Shown: positions 33,051-44,770 of the stretch, in pieces
Numbering within the stretch: position 1 is the first letter of the stretch
Layout: each line of letters opens with the position of its first letter
DNA from: Phyllostachys edulis
Taxonomy: Eukaryota > Streptophyta > Magnoliopsida > Poales > Poaceae
Assembly: GCA_036346405.1 (NCBI GenBank)
Contig: CM070551.1
Span: forward strand, 56,128,488 to 56,192,487
Length of the DNA stretch: 64,000 bases
Direction: 5' to 3'
Made by a program: the position numbers and the translations under genes
The notes under the pieces: generated by a model
The model's input: the letters and a program-made list of their open reading frames with translations, nothing else
Database searches by the model: none
What the model was told of the DNA's origin: nothing

Positions 33051-33325
33051 GCTAGATTTCCCGAGTGTAGTTGACATACACTCGGGACAATTTCCCTACT
33101 TTCCCGAGTGTAGTTGACATACACTTCAGACACTTCCCCTACTTTCCCGAGTGCTAACACTCAGTAAAATTATGCCGCTACGGTGGCTAAACTTGTTGTG
33201 GCACCTATTCTCCCGAGTGTTGAATGTTTCCCGAGTGTAAATTTGAACACTTGGGAAAGTTATTTCTCCTGAGAGTAACTCTCGGGAAACCAGTTTTTAC
33301 CTGACTAAACGATCCCGAGTGTTTT
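33051..33325. repeat. 3' subterminal repeats of the large CACTA (part 1)
   Basis: After the second GCTAG, blocks containing cccgagtgtagttgacatac and acactcggga / acacttcaga alternate, with about five copies up to 33325. The gag-only Gypsy inserted at the final GTTTT. The remaining CACTA sequence resumes at 42082. Confidence 0.85.
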
Positions 33326-36300
33326 TGTTGGGACCCAAAAATGCATCTCAGGAACGCTCTGTGTATTCTGAACTAGTCCCAGATCAATAGCTAGCTCACA
33401 CAGGAAACAGTGATGAAATACCATCCATTTATTCGATTTAACTAAAAAGATCTCAAAGTAACAAATACTAATAATAACTGGACCTTATGGTCAATGTTTA
33501 CTTAACTTGCCACGCAGGGCTAAGAAACAAATAAACTCTTGTAGCAGAATGAAAACTCTTATAAAGGCCAATCAACATGCCCACAGGCAATCGAGTGGAG
33601 AACACATTCTAATCCGCAAAACCTTCATAGTCCTCCTTCTGAAAGAACTCCTGAGCAGCTTGATATTCTTCAACTGATCAACAAAGGCATAAGCCGTGAG
33701 TACATAAAGCACTCAGCAAGCCGTAGGGAAATGTATGCAAATAGTATTCATGCACGGCTTGATGAAGGTTAGCTGTATGGTTCTTTTGCAGAAAGCAACA
33801 TTGACAATAAATAGACTGAAATGCGTAGTGAAAACAATAATAAATAAGTAAACGATTTCTTTGAAACAACCAGTGAACTTCCCAACCAAACCAAAGATAA
33901 GCGAATCCCCAATTCACCAATCGACACAAACCCCCAAATGAATTACCCGTTCACCAAACAAATATTATATTCATCAAGTGAACTTTCCATCCACACTCCG
34001 ACTCATTTTATAAGAAACTCTATCTCTCGTGTGAAATCCCCGGCCATGTCCATAACCGAGGACGCGGCTATTCGAATAGATCAATTGATACTCTAGAGAG
34101 GTTGTACAATTTACCAACAAGATATAACCGGTGTAGCGATCACCAATCAAAACAAAACCTTTTAGAAATTTCATCTCAACAATTGACTCTCCCGTTGTAC
34201 CTACAGCTATCCAAAACCTCATCGTGGTTGACGTACAACGTTGGACCTGGAGACGGTGAAAATGCCGCCCATAGATGTGACCTTAGAAAAGGATACACAC
34301 CTCCACCCAAATACTACTTGAGTAATCAAAAGCCAAAACTCCATAACCTACTAGGTTAGGCCCGTCCCATACCAGGCATGTGGTTGTACGAAAAGGCCCT
34401 GTTCAATGGCGCACAAGATTAAGTCCTTGAGAAGTTACTCAGGCGAGAATACCACAAACCCACAGCATGTAGAAACACCACCACTATCCACCAACCACTC
34501 GCTCGAGCGAAAACCATTTTGTTTAACCAGGACTAATGACATACCTGTCAAGGTACACAAGTTTTAATAACAGCAGTGGCTAACCACCACAATTCCATAT
34601 ATCATTAAGTCAAGATTAATCATTATGACACATGTGATGATGAACCCATCGTAACTAAGCATATGTACGATACCCATGTTGGTGATACAAATATGTCCAA
34701 CTAAAATTATCCATGCTATGGTGACAAAGGATTCATGGCATTCAAATAATCGAAGGAGGCAGAATGACAATAGGTAATAACTAATCCCAAAACAATTTAT
34801 ATAAAGATAGTATGCAGTTGTATAAAACAATATACTTTTGAAATCATAGGTTCAATATGATCAAAGGACTACAGCTTGCCTTGGAATAAATCCTGGGATT
34901 GATCTTGATCTTGGTGAACTCCTCCTTGCTCAAAACTTCCCCAAGTATCAACGTCTACTCGCAAACAAGCAAATAAACCAAATAAATAAATAACAGAGAG
35001 AGAACTAACTCCAAAAATTAAATAAAAATCTTAGATAAATAGATCATGAATTTAGATGAATTTATGAATTTGAATGGACTAAATCGGAGTTCGCATGCAA
35101 ATGATATGGGCTTTGGAAGATTGAAATTTCATAAAATTATGAAAATCATAATTCCATGGATTTACCAAATTTCTTTTCTACAAAAAATATATTAATGACG
35201 TCAGCTAATGTCAGCAACGAATTTCAGCCGAAAAGAAAAGATAAAAGAAATTAAAATCCACCTAACGTGTGGGACCCATATGTCAGCGAGATGGCTAACG
35301 GTAGACTAAGTCTACTGAGCCTGGTTTAGAGCTTAGATCTGGACCCGCCGCGTAGGCGCTGACGTGGCTGCCACGCGAGCGACACGAAAGCACTAGGGCT
35401 GAAATGGCGGTGACTTGGCGCTGACACGGATGACAACGAGGCAGGTGGCGCTCGGGTCCCAAGGGATCCGACGAACGGCGGCTCGCCGGCGGCAACGGAG
35501 GTGACGACAAGGTGGAGGGCGCAACGGGGATCTCAACGGTGGTGGGCTCACCGGTGCTTGAGGACCTCTACAGCGGTCGGTGGTGAGGTTTAGGTGGCAG
35601 CGAGATCTCGGGCTCATCGGGATATGGCTTCCGGCGATTCTCCAGTGGAATCAAGGTGGCGTGGAGGTAGCTCTCGTTCTTGTGGACCCGAAGAAGGCGG
35701 AGACGAGGCTTCAGCGGCTTCAACAACGATGGACGAGCTCACCGGAGTTGCAGCGGCGCCCTCTTCTTCTCCGAGCTTCTCCGGCCGCTAGGGCTTTGCT
35801 CCAGGGTTAAGGCGGCTGGGTATGGGACGCGGGGACCAAAGGCTCTCATCCTCCTTATATAGGGGTGGCCGAGAGGAGTCTAAGGCGGCCACGGCGAGAA
35901 GGTTTCACGCGGCAGCACAGATAAGGAAGGAGAAGGAGTCCACAAGGAAGATGATGACGATGTGGCAGGAAGGGCCCAAACGGCAGAGACAGAGGCTTGG
36001 AAGAATCCACGTGCAAAACGGCAAGACACCAAGCACGACGCAAAGGGCCGCCATGAAGGAGAGAGAAAGGAGCGCCACAAGCAGATTTGGGGCGTAAACG
36101 AAGGAATGGGCCGATGAAAGGTCGGGTCTGGCTGAACAGAGTTGGGTTTCGGCCCAACACTATTTCTGAGATTTTAAATAGTTTTTCTTTTTAGAAAATA
36201 GCCAAAAATCCAAATAACAAATAGAAAATAGCAAATGCACTCGGAAAAATTCTAGAAAATATATCCAAGCACATAGAACCCAAATAAAATAATTTTGATA

Positions 36301-36440
36301 ATAGTTGATGTTGAGATTATTCATATTAAATTATTTTTGAACTCTAAAAATTCCAATTAAGCTTTAACTTTAGTAGAAAAATCCAACTGGTTATTTTTCT
36401 TTTAAAACTTCAAAACAAACTAAAATTTTGGGATGTTACA
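33326..36440 (-). repeat. 3' LTR of gag-only Gypsy
   Basis: 3115 bp, tgttgggacccaaaaatgc to tttgggatgttaca. Adjoining the inner edge, the plus strand aaccttccccgcttaa gives the minus-strand polypurine tract ttaagcggggaaggtt. A minus-strand TATA (complement of cttatatagg, 35853-35862) lies in a GC-rich segment (35290-35900) whose many open frames are compositional. Confidence 0.9.
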
Positions 36441-36499
36441 AACCTTCCCCGCTTAAAAGGAATCTCGTCCACGAGATTTGAGCTGACTATAGAATAGGT

Positions 36500-37790
36500 T
36501 TTGACGCAGGTCTAACTTAAGGACTTACCAGAAATGACGTTCTGAACTGGTTGAACTTCTTCTGCAGTGACATGGTTCAGCCTTCCTCTTGCTGCAGTTG
36601 ATGGAGTCATGCTAGCTTGATTTGGAGTTTGATGCATTCCTCTCCCTACTCCTGGCAAAGAAGCCCTGGCTGGTGTAGTTCCCAAATTGAAAGGAATTGG
36701 TGTCGGCCCTTGCTTCTGTGGACACTTGTTAGCATAATGACCTGTCTGATGGCAATTGAAATAAGTAACTCCTGTGCCATGATTGGGGTTCCTCTGAGGT
36801 TGATGATTGCTACTGTTGTTGATATTGGGAATTCCTGTATTCCCTGCATAAGATACCGGGGCTGGGGTTCTGAATCCAGTAGATGAATTATTAGATCAAA
36901 AAGGCTGCTGAGCAGTGATTCTGGTTCTTTGTAATTGATTCTGATGAACTCCATGTTGTATCATCTTTCTTTTGCGAGATTCATCCAACTCACGACGGGA
37001 ATCTTCTATGAGTACAGCTTTATCCACCATATGCTGAAAATCCACATAATCATTTCCAACAACTTGCACTTTCAAACTGGGGTTAAGTCCACGCTTGAAC
37101 CGCTTCTGACATGCATTATCGGTAGCAACATCTTCTAGAGCATAACGAGACAGTTGAGTGAACTTGTTGAGATATTCACTCAAAGACATGTTTCCTTGCT
37201 GTAGTTCACGAAATTCATTCTTCTTCATTTCCACAATACCGTTTGGAACATGCGCTTTGACGAAAAGCTGTTGAAAATTCCTCCCAAGTAATAGCTTGTG
37301 AATTCTCATGAGCTGCGGTGTAGTTCTCCCACCATTCTATGGTTGTACCTTCCAACTGATGCGAAGTATAAAAAACTTTTTCTCGATCATTGCATTGAGC
37401 GATGGCTAGCTTTTTCTCAACTAAACGAAGCCAATCTTCTGCGTCCAAAGGTTCTAACAAATGAGAAAACGTAGGCGGACGAGTCCTCATATACTCTGAT
37501 AACTTGGAATGATGATGAGCTGGTGGCGGAACAGCTGCCGATTGATTATTCTGATTACTCTGACTATTTTGGTTCAACAAGTTGACTATTGCTGCAGCGG
37601 TCTGACTTTGCTGAGTCATCATGATGTTCATATTCTGCATCATTGCACTCATGAATTGAGTCTGAGCTGCTAGAAGTTGTGCCATGCTTAGATCTGTGAT
37701 TCCAGGGGCTGGTGACTGGCCACTAGCATTGACATTCATGTTGGCATCATCAGACTGAGTACGACTTGATGTGTTGCGAGTGTCAACCAT
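36500..37790 (-). pseudogene. Gag of the non-autonomous Gypsy, frameshifted
   Basis: The minus-strand ATG at 37790 starts MVDTRNTSSRTQSDD, followed by Gln/Asn-rich sequence and the capsid core RPPTFSHLLEPLDAEDWLRL and EGTTIEWWENYTAAHE (retrotransposon gag domain). A frameshift near 37250-37300 moves it to a second frame (37309-36896) with NEFRELQQGNMSLSEYLNKF and KRFKRGLNPSLKVQV. The end (36954 to about 36500) has FNCHQTGHYANKCP, a zinc knuckle in which the first Cys appears as Tyr. The frameshift and the knuckle change suggest a decayed gene. Confidence 0.88.
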
Positions 37791-38092
37791 CTGCGACGAA
37801 TCTCCATAGGTTTTAGTAGGTAAGATAGAAAAACAATGTAGATGAGAGGGAATAGCACCATAGACGAGATAGAACAGGATAGAGAAGATAGAAACAACTT
37901 AATTAGGGGAACAGATTATACCCAAAGACAAAAGAAGACATAGCTGAAATGCTATGAAAGGACAATTAAACTCTTCAAATTAAAGCCTTAGTGTGACTGC
38001 AACATAATGCTTGACAACAAAACTGCAGCTCCCACTTGCACAGAACCCAAATAAAGACCTATGCAACAACGATCTAAAAGCGATACTAAACT

Positions 38093-38623
38093 CTAATAGG
38101 ACGGCTCCCACTTTGGACTAGAGAACGAAGACTCTTCAACTTCTGGCTTCAAATCGCTGTAGAACACCCACGAGCTACGAACTACTGGAGGAGACTGTGG
38201 ACTAACTGCTAAGACAAATTGACGAAGATACTCCTGATGATTGCCAGTGATTCGATGCCTTTCTTCTGGACTGGGTGGAGTAGGTGACGGCAAAGGAACT
38301 GTTGCTGGAACTGAGAATTCTTCCAACTCTTCTTTTGGTTTAGGAACGGTTAGTACTGACGCTACTTGCATCACATACTTCCGAGCCAACTTGGACAAAT
38401 TGATCCGGTGCAATCTGCAAATCCTTCGAACAACTTTATGGGCAACTTTGACTGCTGACATGTCCTCAAGCTCATCGTGGCACTTGATGCTGTGGTGATG
38501 GATGTGGCTTCCAATCCTCACGATGAAATACACTCTTGTCTCAAATCCAATCGTGTGCCCCTTCACTTTTCTCGCCTTGGTGAAGTAAGTTGCACTCCTG
38601 CTTGTCCTCAAACTCTCCAACAA
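38093..38623 (-). CDS. Unknown 176-codon frame upstream of gag
   Basis: An unbroken minus-strand frame lies between the 5' LTR and gag. Its first half contains VKGHTIGFETRVYFIVRIGS and HHHSIKCHDELEDMSAVKVA; the second half is Pro/Glu-rich with SPTPPSPEERHRITGNHQEY and ends near PKWEPSY. I do not recognise it. It has no zinc knuckle, no signal peptide and no membrane span. Its position, ahead of gag inside a parasite without pol, suggests either an extra protein of the element or a captured host exon. Expression is unproven. Confidence 0.45.
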   Translation of the reverse strand: MLESLRTSRSATYFTKARKVKGHTIGFETRVYFIVRIGSHIHHHSIKCHDELEDMSAVKVAHKVVRRICRLHRINLSKLARKYVMQVASVLTVPKPKEELEEFSVPATVPLPSPTPPSPEERHRITGNHQEYLRQFVLAVSPQSPPVVRSSWVFYSDLKPEVEESSFSSPKWEPSY

Positions 38624-38941
38624 GCACTAAAGAACTCCAAAACAAGCTCCTCTTTTATCATGATACACTTGCACCATCTAAAGACATTAACAGACAAGAG
38701 ACTCAAATTAAGATTAAAAATCAAAAGTTCAGAGAAGACAAGAGATCAGATCTCTAGAACAAGATGAGCAAGAATGGAATAGGATGAGAATAGAATAGAC
38801 TGAGATGAGAAAAGAAATAGAATATATGAGAAAAGAACAACCATTTAAATCAAGTTAAGTTGATTTGATTTAGAAAATAACTTTTGAAGCTTTTAGCTAA
38901 AACGACCATGCTAACTAAGGTTGCATTCTATAGTCGATATG

Positions 38942-38953
38942 GCTCTGATACCA
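38942..38953 (-). other. Primer-binding site, initiator-Met type (gag-only Gypsy)
   Basis: The plus strand reads gctctgatacca, four bases from the LTR at 38958. This fixes the direction of the element and the inner edge of its 5' LTR. Confidence 0.88.
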
Positions 38954-38957
38954 TCTC

Positions 38958-41900
38958 TGTCTGGACCCAAAAATGCATCTCAGGAACCCTCTGTATATTC
39001 TGAACTAATCCCAGATCAGTAGCTAGCTCACACAGAAAACAGTGATGAAATACCATCCATTTATTCGATTTAACTAAAAAGATCTCAAAGTAACAAATAA
39101 TAATAATAACTGGACCTTAAGGTCAACATTTACTTAACTTGCCACGCAGGGCTAGGAAACAAATAAACTCTTGCAGTGGAACAAAAACTCATAAAAAGGC
39201 CAATCAACGTGCCCACAGGCAATCGAGTGGAGAACGCATCCTAATCCGCAAAACTTTCATAGTCCTCCTTCTGAAAGAACTCCTGAGCAGCTTGATATTC
39301 TTCAACTGATCAACAAAGGCATAAGCCGTGAGTACATAAAGCACTCAGCAGGCCGTAGGGAAATGTATGCAAATAGTATTCATGCACGGCTCGACAAAGG
39401 TTAGCTGTATGGTTCTTTTGCAGAAAGCAGCATTGCCAATAAATAGATTGAAATGCGTAGTGAAAACAATAATAAATAAGTAAACAATTTCTTTGAAACA
39501 ACTAGTGAACTTCCCATTCACTTCCCAACCAAACCAAAGATAAGCGAATCCCTAATTCACCAATCAACACAAACCCCCAAATGAATTACCCGTTCACCAA
39601 ACAAACATTATATTCGTCAAGTAAACTTTCCATCCACACTCCGACTCATTTTATAAGAAACTCTATCTCTCGTGTGAAATCCCCGGACATGTCCATAACC
39701 GAGGACACAGCTATTCGAATAGATCAATTGACACTCTAGAGAGGTTGTACACTTTACCCACAAGATATAACTGATGTAGCGATCACCAATCATAACAAAA
39801 CCTTTCAGGAATTTCATCTCAACAATTGACTCTCCCGTTGTACTTACAGCCATCCAAAACCTCATCGTGGTTGACGTACAACGTTGGACCTGGAGACGGT
39901 GAAAATGCCGCCCATAGATGTGACCTTAGAAAAGGATACACACCTCCACCCAAATACTACCTGAGTAGTCAAAAGCCAAAACTCCATAACCTACTAGGTT
40001 AGGCCCGTCTCATACTAGGCATGTGGTTGTACGAAAAGGCTCAGTTTAATGGCGCACAAGATTAAGTCCTTGACAAGTTACTCAGGCGAGAATACCACAA
40101 ACCCACAGTGTGTAGAAACACTACCACTATCCACCAACCACTCGCCCGAGCGAAAACCATTTTAGTTTAACCAGGACTAATGACATACCCGTCATGGTAC
40201 ACAAGTTTTAGTAACAGCAGTGGCTAACCACCACAATTCCATATATCATTAAGTCAAGATTAATCATTATGACACATGTGATGATGAACCCATCGTAACT
40301 AAGCTGAACTAAGTACATGTACGATACCCATGTTGGTGATACAAATATGTCCAACTAAAATTATCCATGCTATGGTGACAAAGGATTCATGGCATTCAAA
40401 TAATCGAAGGAGGCATAATGACAACAGGTAATAACTAATCCCAAAACAATTTATATAAAGATAGCATGCAGTTGTATAAAACAATATACTTTTGAAATCA
40501 TAGGTTCAATATGATCAAAGGACTACAGCTTGTCTTGGAAAAAATCCTAGGATTGATCTTGATCTTGGTGAACTCCTCCTTGCTCAAAACTTCCCAAAGT
40601 ATCAACGTCTACTCGCAAACAAGCAAATAAACCAAATAAATAAATAATAGAGAGAAAACTAACTCCAAAAATTAAATAAAAATCTTAGATAAATAGATCA
40701 TGAATTTAGATGAATTTAGGAATTTGCAAAGTTTGAATGCAAAAGATGTGGGCTTTAGAAGATTGAAATCACATAAAATTATGAAAATCACAATTCCATG
40801 AATTTACTGAATTTCTTTTCTACAAAAAAAAATCGATTAATGACGTTACCTAACGTCAGCAACGAATTTCAGCCAAAAAGAAAAGATAAAAGAAATTGAA
40901 AATCCACCTAACATGTGGGACCCATATGTCAGCGAGATGGCTCACGGTAGACTAAGTCTACTGAGCCTAGTTTAGAGCTTAGATCTGGACTTGTCGTGTA
41001 GGCGCTGACGTGGCTGCCACGCGAGTGACACAGAAGCACTGGGGCTGAGGTGGCGGTGACTTGGCGCTGACACGGACGACAACGAGGCAGGCGGTGCTCG
41101 GGTCGCAAGGGATCCGACGAACGACGGCTTGCCGGCGGCGACGGAGGTGACGACAAGGTGGAGGGCGCGACGGGGATCTCAATGGTGGGCTCACCGGTGC
41201 TTGAGGACCTCTACAGCGGCCGGTGGCGAGGTTTAGGCGGCAACGAGATCTCGGGCTCGTTGGGATATGGCTTCCGTTGATTCTCCGGTGGAATCAAGGT
41301 GGCGTGGAGGTAGCTCTCATTCTTGCGGGCCCGAAGAAGGCGGCGATGAGGCTTCACCAGCTTCAACGACGACGGATGAGCTCACCAGAGTTGCAGCGGC
41401 GCCCTCTTCTTCTCCGAGCTTCTCTAGCCGCGAGGGCTTTGCTCCAGGGTTAAGGTGGCTAGGTATGGGACACGGGGACCAAAGGCTCTCGCCCTCCTTA
41501 TATAGGGGCGGCTGAGAGGAGTCCGAGGCGGCCACGGCGAGAAGGTTTCACGCGACGGCGAGGATAAGGAAGGAGAAGGAGCCCGCGAGGAAGACGATGA
41601 TGACGTGGTAGGAGGGGCCCACACGGCAGAGACAGAGGTTTCGGAAGAATCACATATGAAATGGCGCAGCCTACTACCGACGCAAAGGGCCAAGCCAAGG
41701 AGAGAGAAAGGAGCTACACATGATTTGGGCCTAAACGAAGGAATGGGCCACACAAAGGTTTGGATGGGTCGGAACAGAGTTGGGTTTTGGCCCAACACTA
41801 TTTCTGAGATTTTAAATAGATTTTTTTTTAGAAAATAGCCGAAAACCCAAATAACAAATAGAAAATAGCAAGTGCACTTGGAAAAATTCTCGAAAATATA

Positions 41901-42076
41901 TCCAAGCACATAGACCCAAATAAAATAATTTTGATATTAGTTGATGTTGAGATTATTCATATTAAATTGTTTTTGAACTCTGAAAATTCCAATTAAGCTT
42001 TAACTTTAGCAGAAAAATCTAAATGGTTATTTTTCTTTTAAAACTTTTAAACAAACCAAAATTTTGGGTTGTTATA
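38958..42076 (-). repeat. 5' LTR of gag-only Gypsy
   Basis: 3119 bp, collinear with the left LTR. Its promoter TATA on the minus strand is the complement of ccttatataggg at about 41497-41507. The outer end reads gttgttata instead of the expected gttaca, one base change in the terminal dinucleotide region. Confidence 0.9.
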
Positions 42077-42081
42077 GTTTT

Positions 42082-42177
42082 TTCCCGACGATCGACCTTC
42101 GAGAAGGAGTATCCCGAGTGTTTTTGTATTTTCCTGAGTGTTTCGGGCACTCAGGAAATTGACGCTTTCTGGTAGTG
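42082..42177. repeat. 3' terminus of the large CACTA (part 2)
   Basis: The segment contains tcccgagtgtttttg, tcctgagtgtttcgggcact and the terminal ctttctggtagtg, followed by the TTA target copy. Together with 33051-33325 it restores the right end of the 9132 element. Confidence 0.88.
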
Positions 42178-42180
42178 TTA

Positions 42181-43243
42181 GCATAACACACCAGATTTAA
42201 TAGATGAATCTGGTCTGAGTATCCTATTTCACACATTTGGACATGATTGATATGTCCAGAAAGTACAACAATGCACACATAAAATGACATTTGGCATATT
42301 ATTTAAGATATATTTTTTTCTTTTTCCCACTCGTTTTAACCCTATTATCTCTTCTGCCATAAAAAACTTCTCTCTTTTGCAACTCTTCCATTAATGCATT
42401 TCTCTCCTTTGCCATCACCATCTGGTAAATGCAAGTTCACTATCAAATTTCCCCCAAAAGACCAGTATGCCTTTATGGACTATCAAAATTCATAATAAAT
42501 CAAGTAAAATACAAACAATAATCCAGACCTAAACTTAGGTATTACCATAAAACAAAAGCCTTAAAATTTTCAACAATTTTACACTAGGATAAATTTTGCG
42601 GATGTTACATCAAAATTGAGGAAGATGTAAAATTTTGAAAAGTACATTTGATTATGTAATTTAAAAAAAAAATCTGTTTTTTGTGTTACCTGTAAAAATT
42701 TGTTATTCTTCCTTAAAATTTCTGCAGTGTAAAAAATATATAATATTTTAAATTTTTGTTCAGAAGTGTTCGTCGAAATTTTCTTGGTTTTTTTCTTTTT
42801 GCCTTTCATGAGTTAATAAAGTCAATAAGGGCATAATGGTCTTTTGGGGAAATTTTGACGGTCAACCAGCATTGACCGGACGGGAATAGCAAAAGATAGA
42901 AGCAGGCTTACAGAAGAATGGCAAAAAGAGAAGTGAGATTTTTGGATGTTAGAATAGAAACAGGGGTTGCAACGAAGTGGCAAAAATCCCTAGCTTTTGT
43001 TTTGAGAGGGATTTGATAGGACATAGCTAACACTACTACTAGGGATGGGCTTGGCTTACGTGTGACATTTCTTAGAAAACAGATCGAGATCGTGCATCAT
43101 TGACTTCAATGTAATTTTAACGCGGAAAAGTCGCTAGCTTTGCGGTACAAAAGGCACTCAATCTTTACTTGCTTGTGCAATACCACTACAGAAATTTTCT
43201 ATTTATATACTTGTTTGTTTTACTTTTCCTGAATTAAACAACA
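42181..43243. other. AT-rich DNA with an imperfect foldback
   Basis: No gene is seen. Two arms at about 42310-42482 and 42822-43010 are imperfect inverted repeats of each other. The best matching parts are aaatttcccccaaaagacca (42448) against the complement of tggtcttttggggaaatttt (42836), and ctctcttttgcaactcttcc against a diverged partner near 42900. The centre is A/T-rich. This resembles a decayed MITE or foldback element; clear ends and a target duplication were not found. Confidence 0.55.
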
Positions 43244-43908
43244 AGCTATAACACCCTGGCAAAAAAATCCGCTCAAAGTCATGCCCACTGTCGAGCGGGC
43301 CCACGCATGCATAGCACCTCCAGGTTAACTCTTTTATAGCAAGCAATCACCCCTACACTTGTCACTCTAAATTTAAAGCATTGTTACTTACACTTTCAGC
43401 AACACTTACCAAATTAAAAACCCTACAACAAGTTATCCTACTACAAGTATACCAAGATAACATAAAAAGGGATAAACACTCACACATAACTTGGGACCTC
43501 GCAGCCAAAAAAGCTCAAGACCATGCACCGGGAACTTCTAGAACCATACGCCTGGGAGTATTAAATATCAACTATGCTATTACATAAACTATCACCACAA
43601 AAGTAACTAACTTATCGTTAACCATAAGCTCTTGTACCAACCATGTTCCACACAACTAGCATGAAGCATGAAAGGTTCCACTAACTAACTTCCAAATAAA
43701 CAAACTAAGACACTAAAAATGTTTAAGTAAATCAAGGTAATAATCTAGTTGTTGCCTACACGTGATGTGAATGTGCTATTCCCGTCCCATGCATGTCGCC
43801 GTCAACCGTCACCTAAAACAACAACAAAAGAAGGGTTAGTCTAAAACTCAGCAAATACATAATAAAAAATGGTATCCACAAAAACTTGTATCACCGTCTT
43901 AAAAGCAT

Positions 43909-44703
43909 TGACGAGAATATAACAATCCTCAATTAATCATTTATCTATAACTTATATTATGGATAATAATGACATCATATAACTCTTGAGTATACCCCTT
44001 AATATTTATAAGGGAGAAGCTGGAGGTCGTAAGTTCTCCTACGACCACCCTGTAGTCGTGGGTCTTCCTATGACTACCCCATAATCGTAAGCCCTTCTAC
44101 GACTATCTCATGATCGTAAGCTCTGCTACGATCGATCTGTGGTCGTAGGCTCTCCGACGACCACTACCTGGTCGTAAGCCCTTCTACGACCAGACCCTAG
44201 TCGACAAGACTCACAAACATGTGAGCCTAGTCGATCAGGGAATCTCGTGTACCGTATCTAAGGATATGAGCAATCAATTACGCTGTTATTTCCTGAAATA
44301 ATGGCACGATTTAACTCCCTGTTATGATGATAATTGCCTGGCGACGTGGAAACGTTACAACTCCCGTAAATAACCTGCGGTAACGGCTCCACGATCTGGT
44401 GCGTTAAGGTGACCTTTATTCTAAAGATCCAACGGTGCACCCCAGAGACAGTATAAAAGGCAAGGATTACCAGGACAATAGGGGGGGCGAAGCCACTCAG
44501 AAGCATAATACTCTAGTTTTTTTGGCTCGATCTTGTAATCTACCGTACTCAATACATACACACAGGAGTAGGGTTGTTATTCTCCCAAGAGAAGGCCCGA
44601 ACCTGTATAAAAATCCCTGTGTCCATCTCTGTGTGATTTTGAGCCTAGAGGAACCCCCTGAATCAAACAATCTTTACGTAAGTTTGGTCCTAAAACACCG
44701 ACA
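43909..44703 (+). repeat. 5' LTR of full-length Tat element, with 29-bp array
   Basis: 795 bp. The dyad array starts at 44026 and repeats at 44055, 44084, 44113, 44142 and 44171, with a decayed seventh unit at 44200: a strict 29-bp period. Paired arms include GTAGTCGT/ATGACTAC-like and TGATCGTA/TACGATC and TGGTCGTA/TACGACCA. The TATA box tataaaagg is at 44452-44460. Confidence 0.92.
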
Positions 44704-44705
44704 GT

Positions 44706-44722
44706 TGGCGCCGTTCGTGTCG
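44706..44722 (+). other. Primer-binding site of full-length Tat element
   Basis: tggcgccgttcgtgtcg lies two bases after the 5' LTR. Like the first copy it is of the TGGCGCC kind and differs from the Met sites elsewhere in the window. Confidence 0.75.
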
Positions 44723-44770
44723 TTCTTCGAGTCATCAGCTTTCCTTCGTCCTTCCAATTCTCATGCTCTC

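Larger units (their letters stand above)
33326..42076 (-). mobile_element. Gag-only, non-autonomous Gypsy retrotransposon, TSD GTTTT
   Basis: Two 3.1-kb LTRs (33326-36440, 38958-42076) enclose only 2.5 kb. GTTTT precedes (33321-33325) and follows (42077-42081). The Met primer site sits beside the right LTR, so the element reads minus. It encodes a gag and a 176-codon frame of unknown nature, but no protease, reverse transcriptase or integrase. It must have been moved by enzymes of a related complete element. Confidence 0.92.
9132..42177. mobile_element. CACTA transposon with nested insertions, TSD TTA
   Basis: The left end is cactaccaaaaaccgctt (9132). The right end, read on the other strand, is cactaccagaaagcgtc (42177 inward). 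Both are flanked by TTA (9129-9131, 42178-42180). Subterminal repeats of the form cccgagtgtt / aacactcggga lie at both ends. After removing the insertions (solo LTR, TRIM stack, gag-only Gypsy, each with one TSD copy) about 5.5 kb remains. It codes for no transposase that I can see, so it is non-autonomous. It carries fragments of MDHAR and of a mitochondrial-plasmid-type RNA polymerase. Confidence 0.9.

Noticed and set aside
35295..36160. Several open frames in the GC-rich part of the 3.1-kb LTR (also 40929-41700)
   Set aside because: They lie in LTR sequence with the promoter TATA in the middle, differ between the two LTRs by frameshifts and show no recognisable domain.
29738..38953. gctctgatacca sequences as tRNA gene fragments
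   Set aside because: Each is only 12 bp and abuts an LTR at 29738, 32793 and 38942, which is the definition of a retrotransposon primer site.
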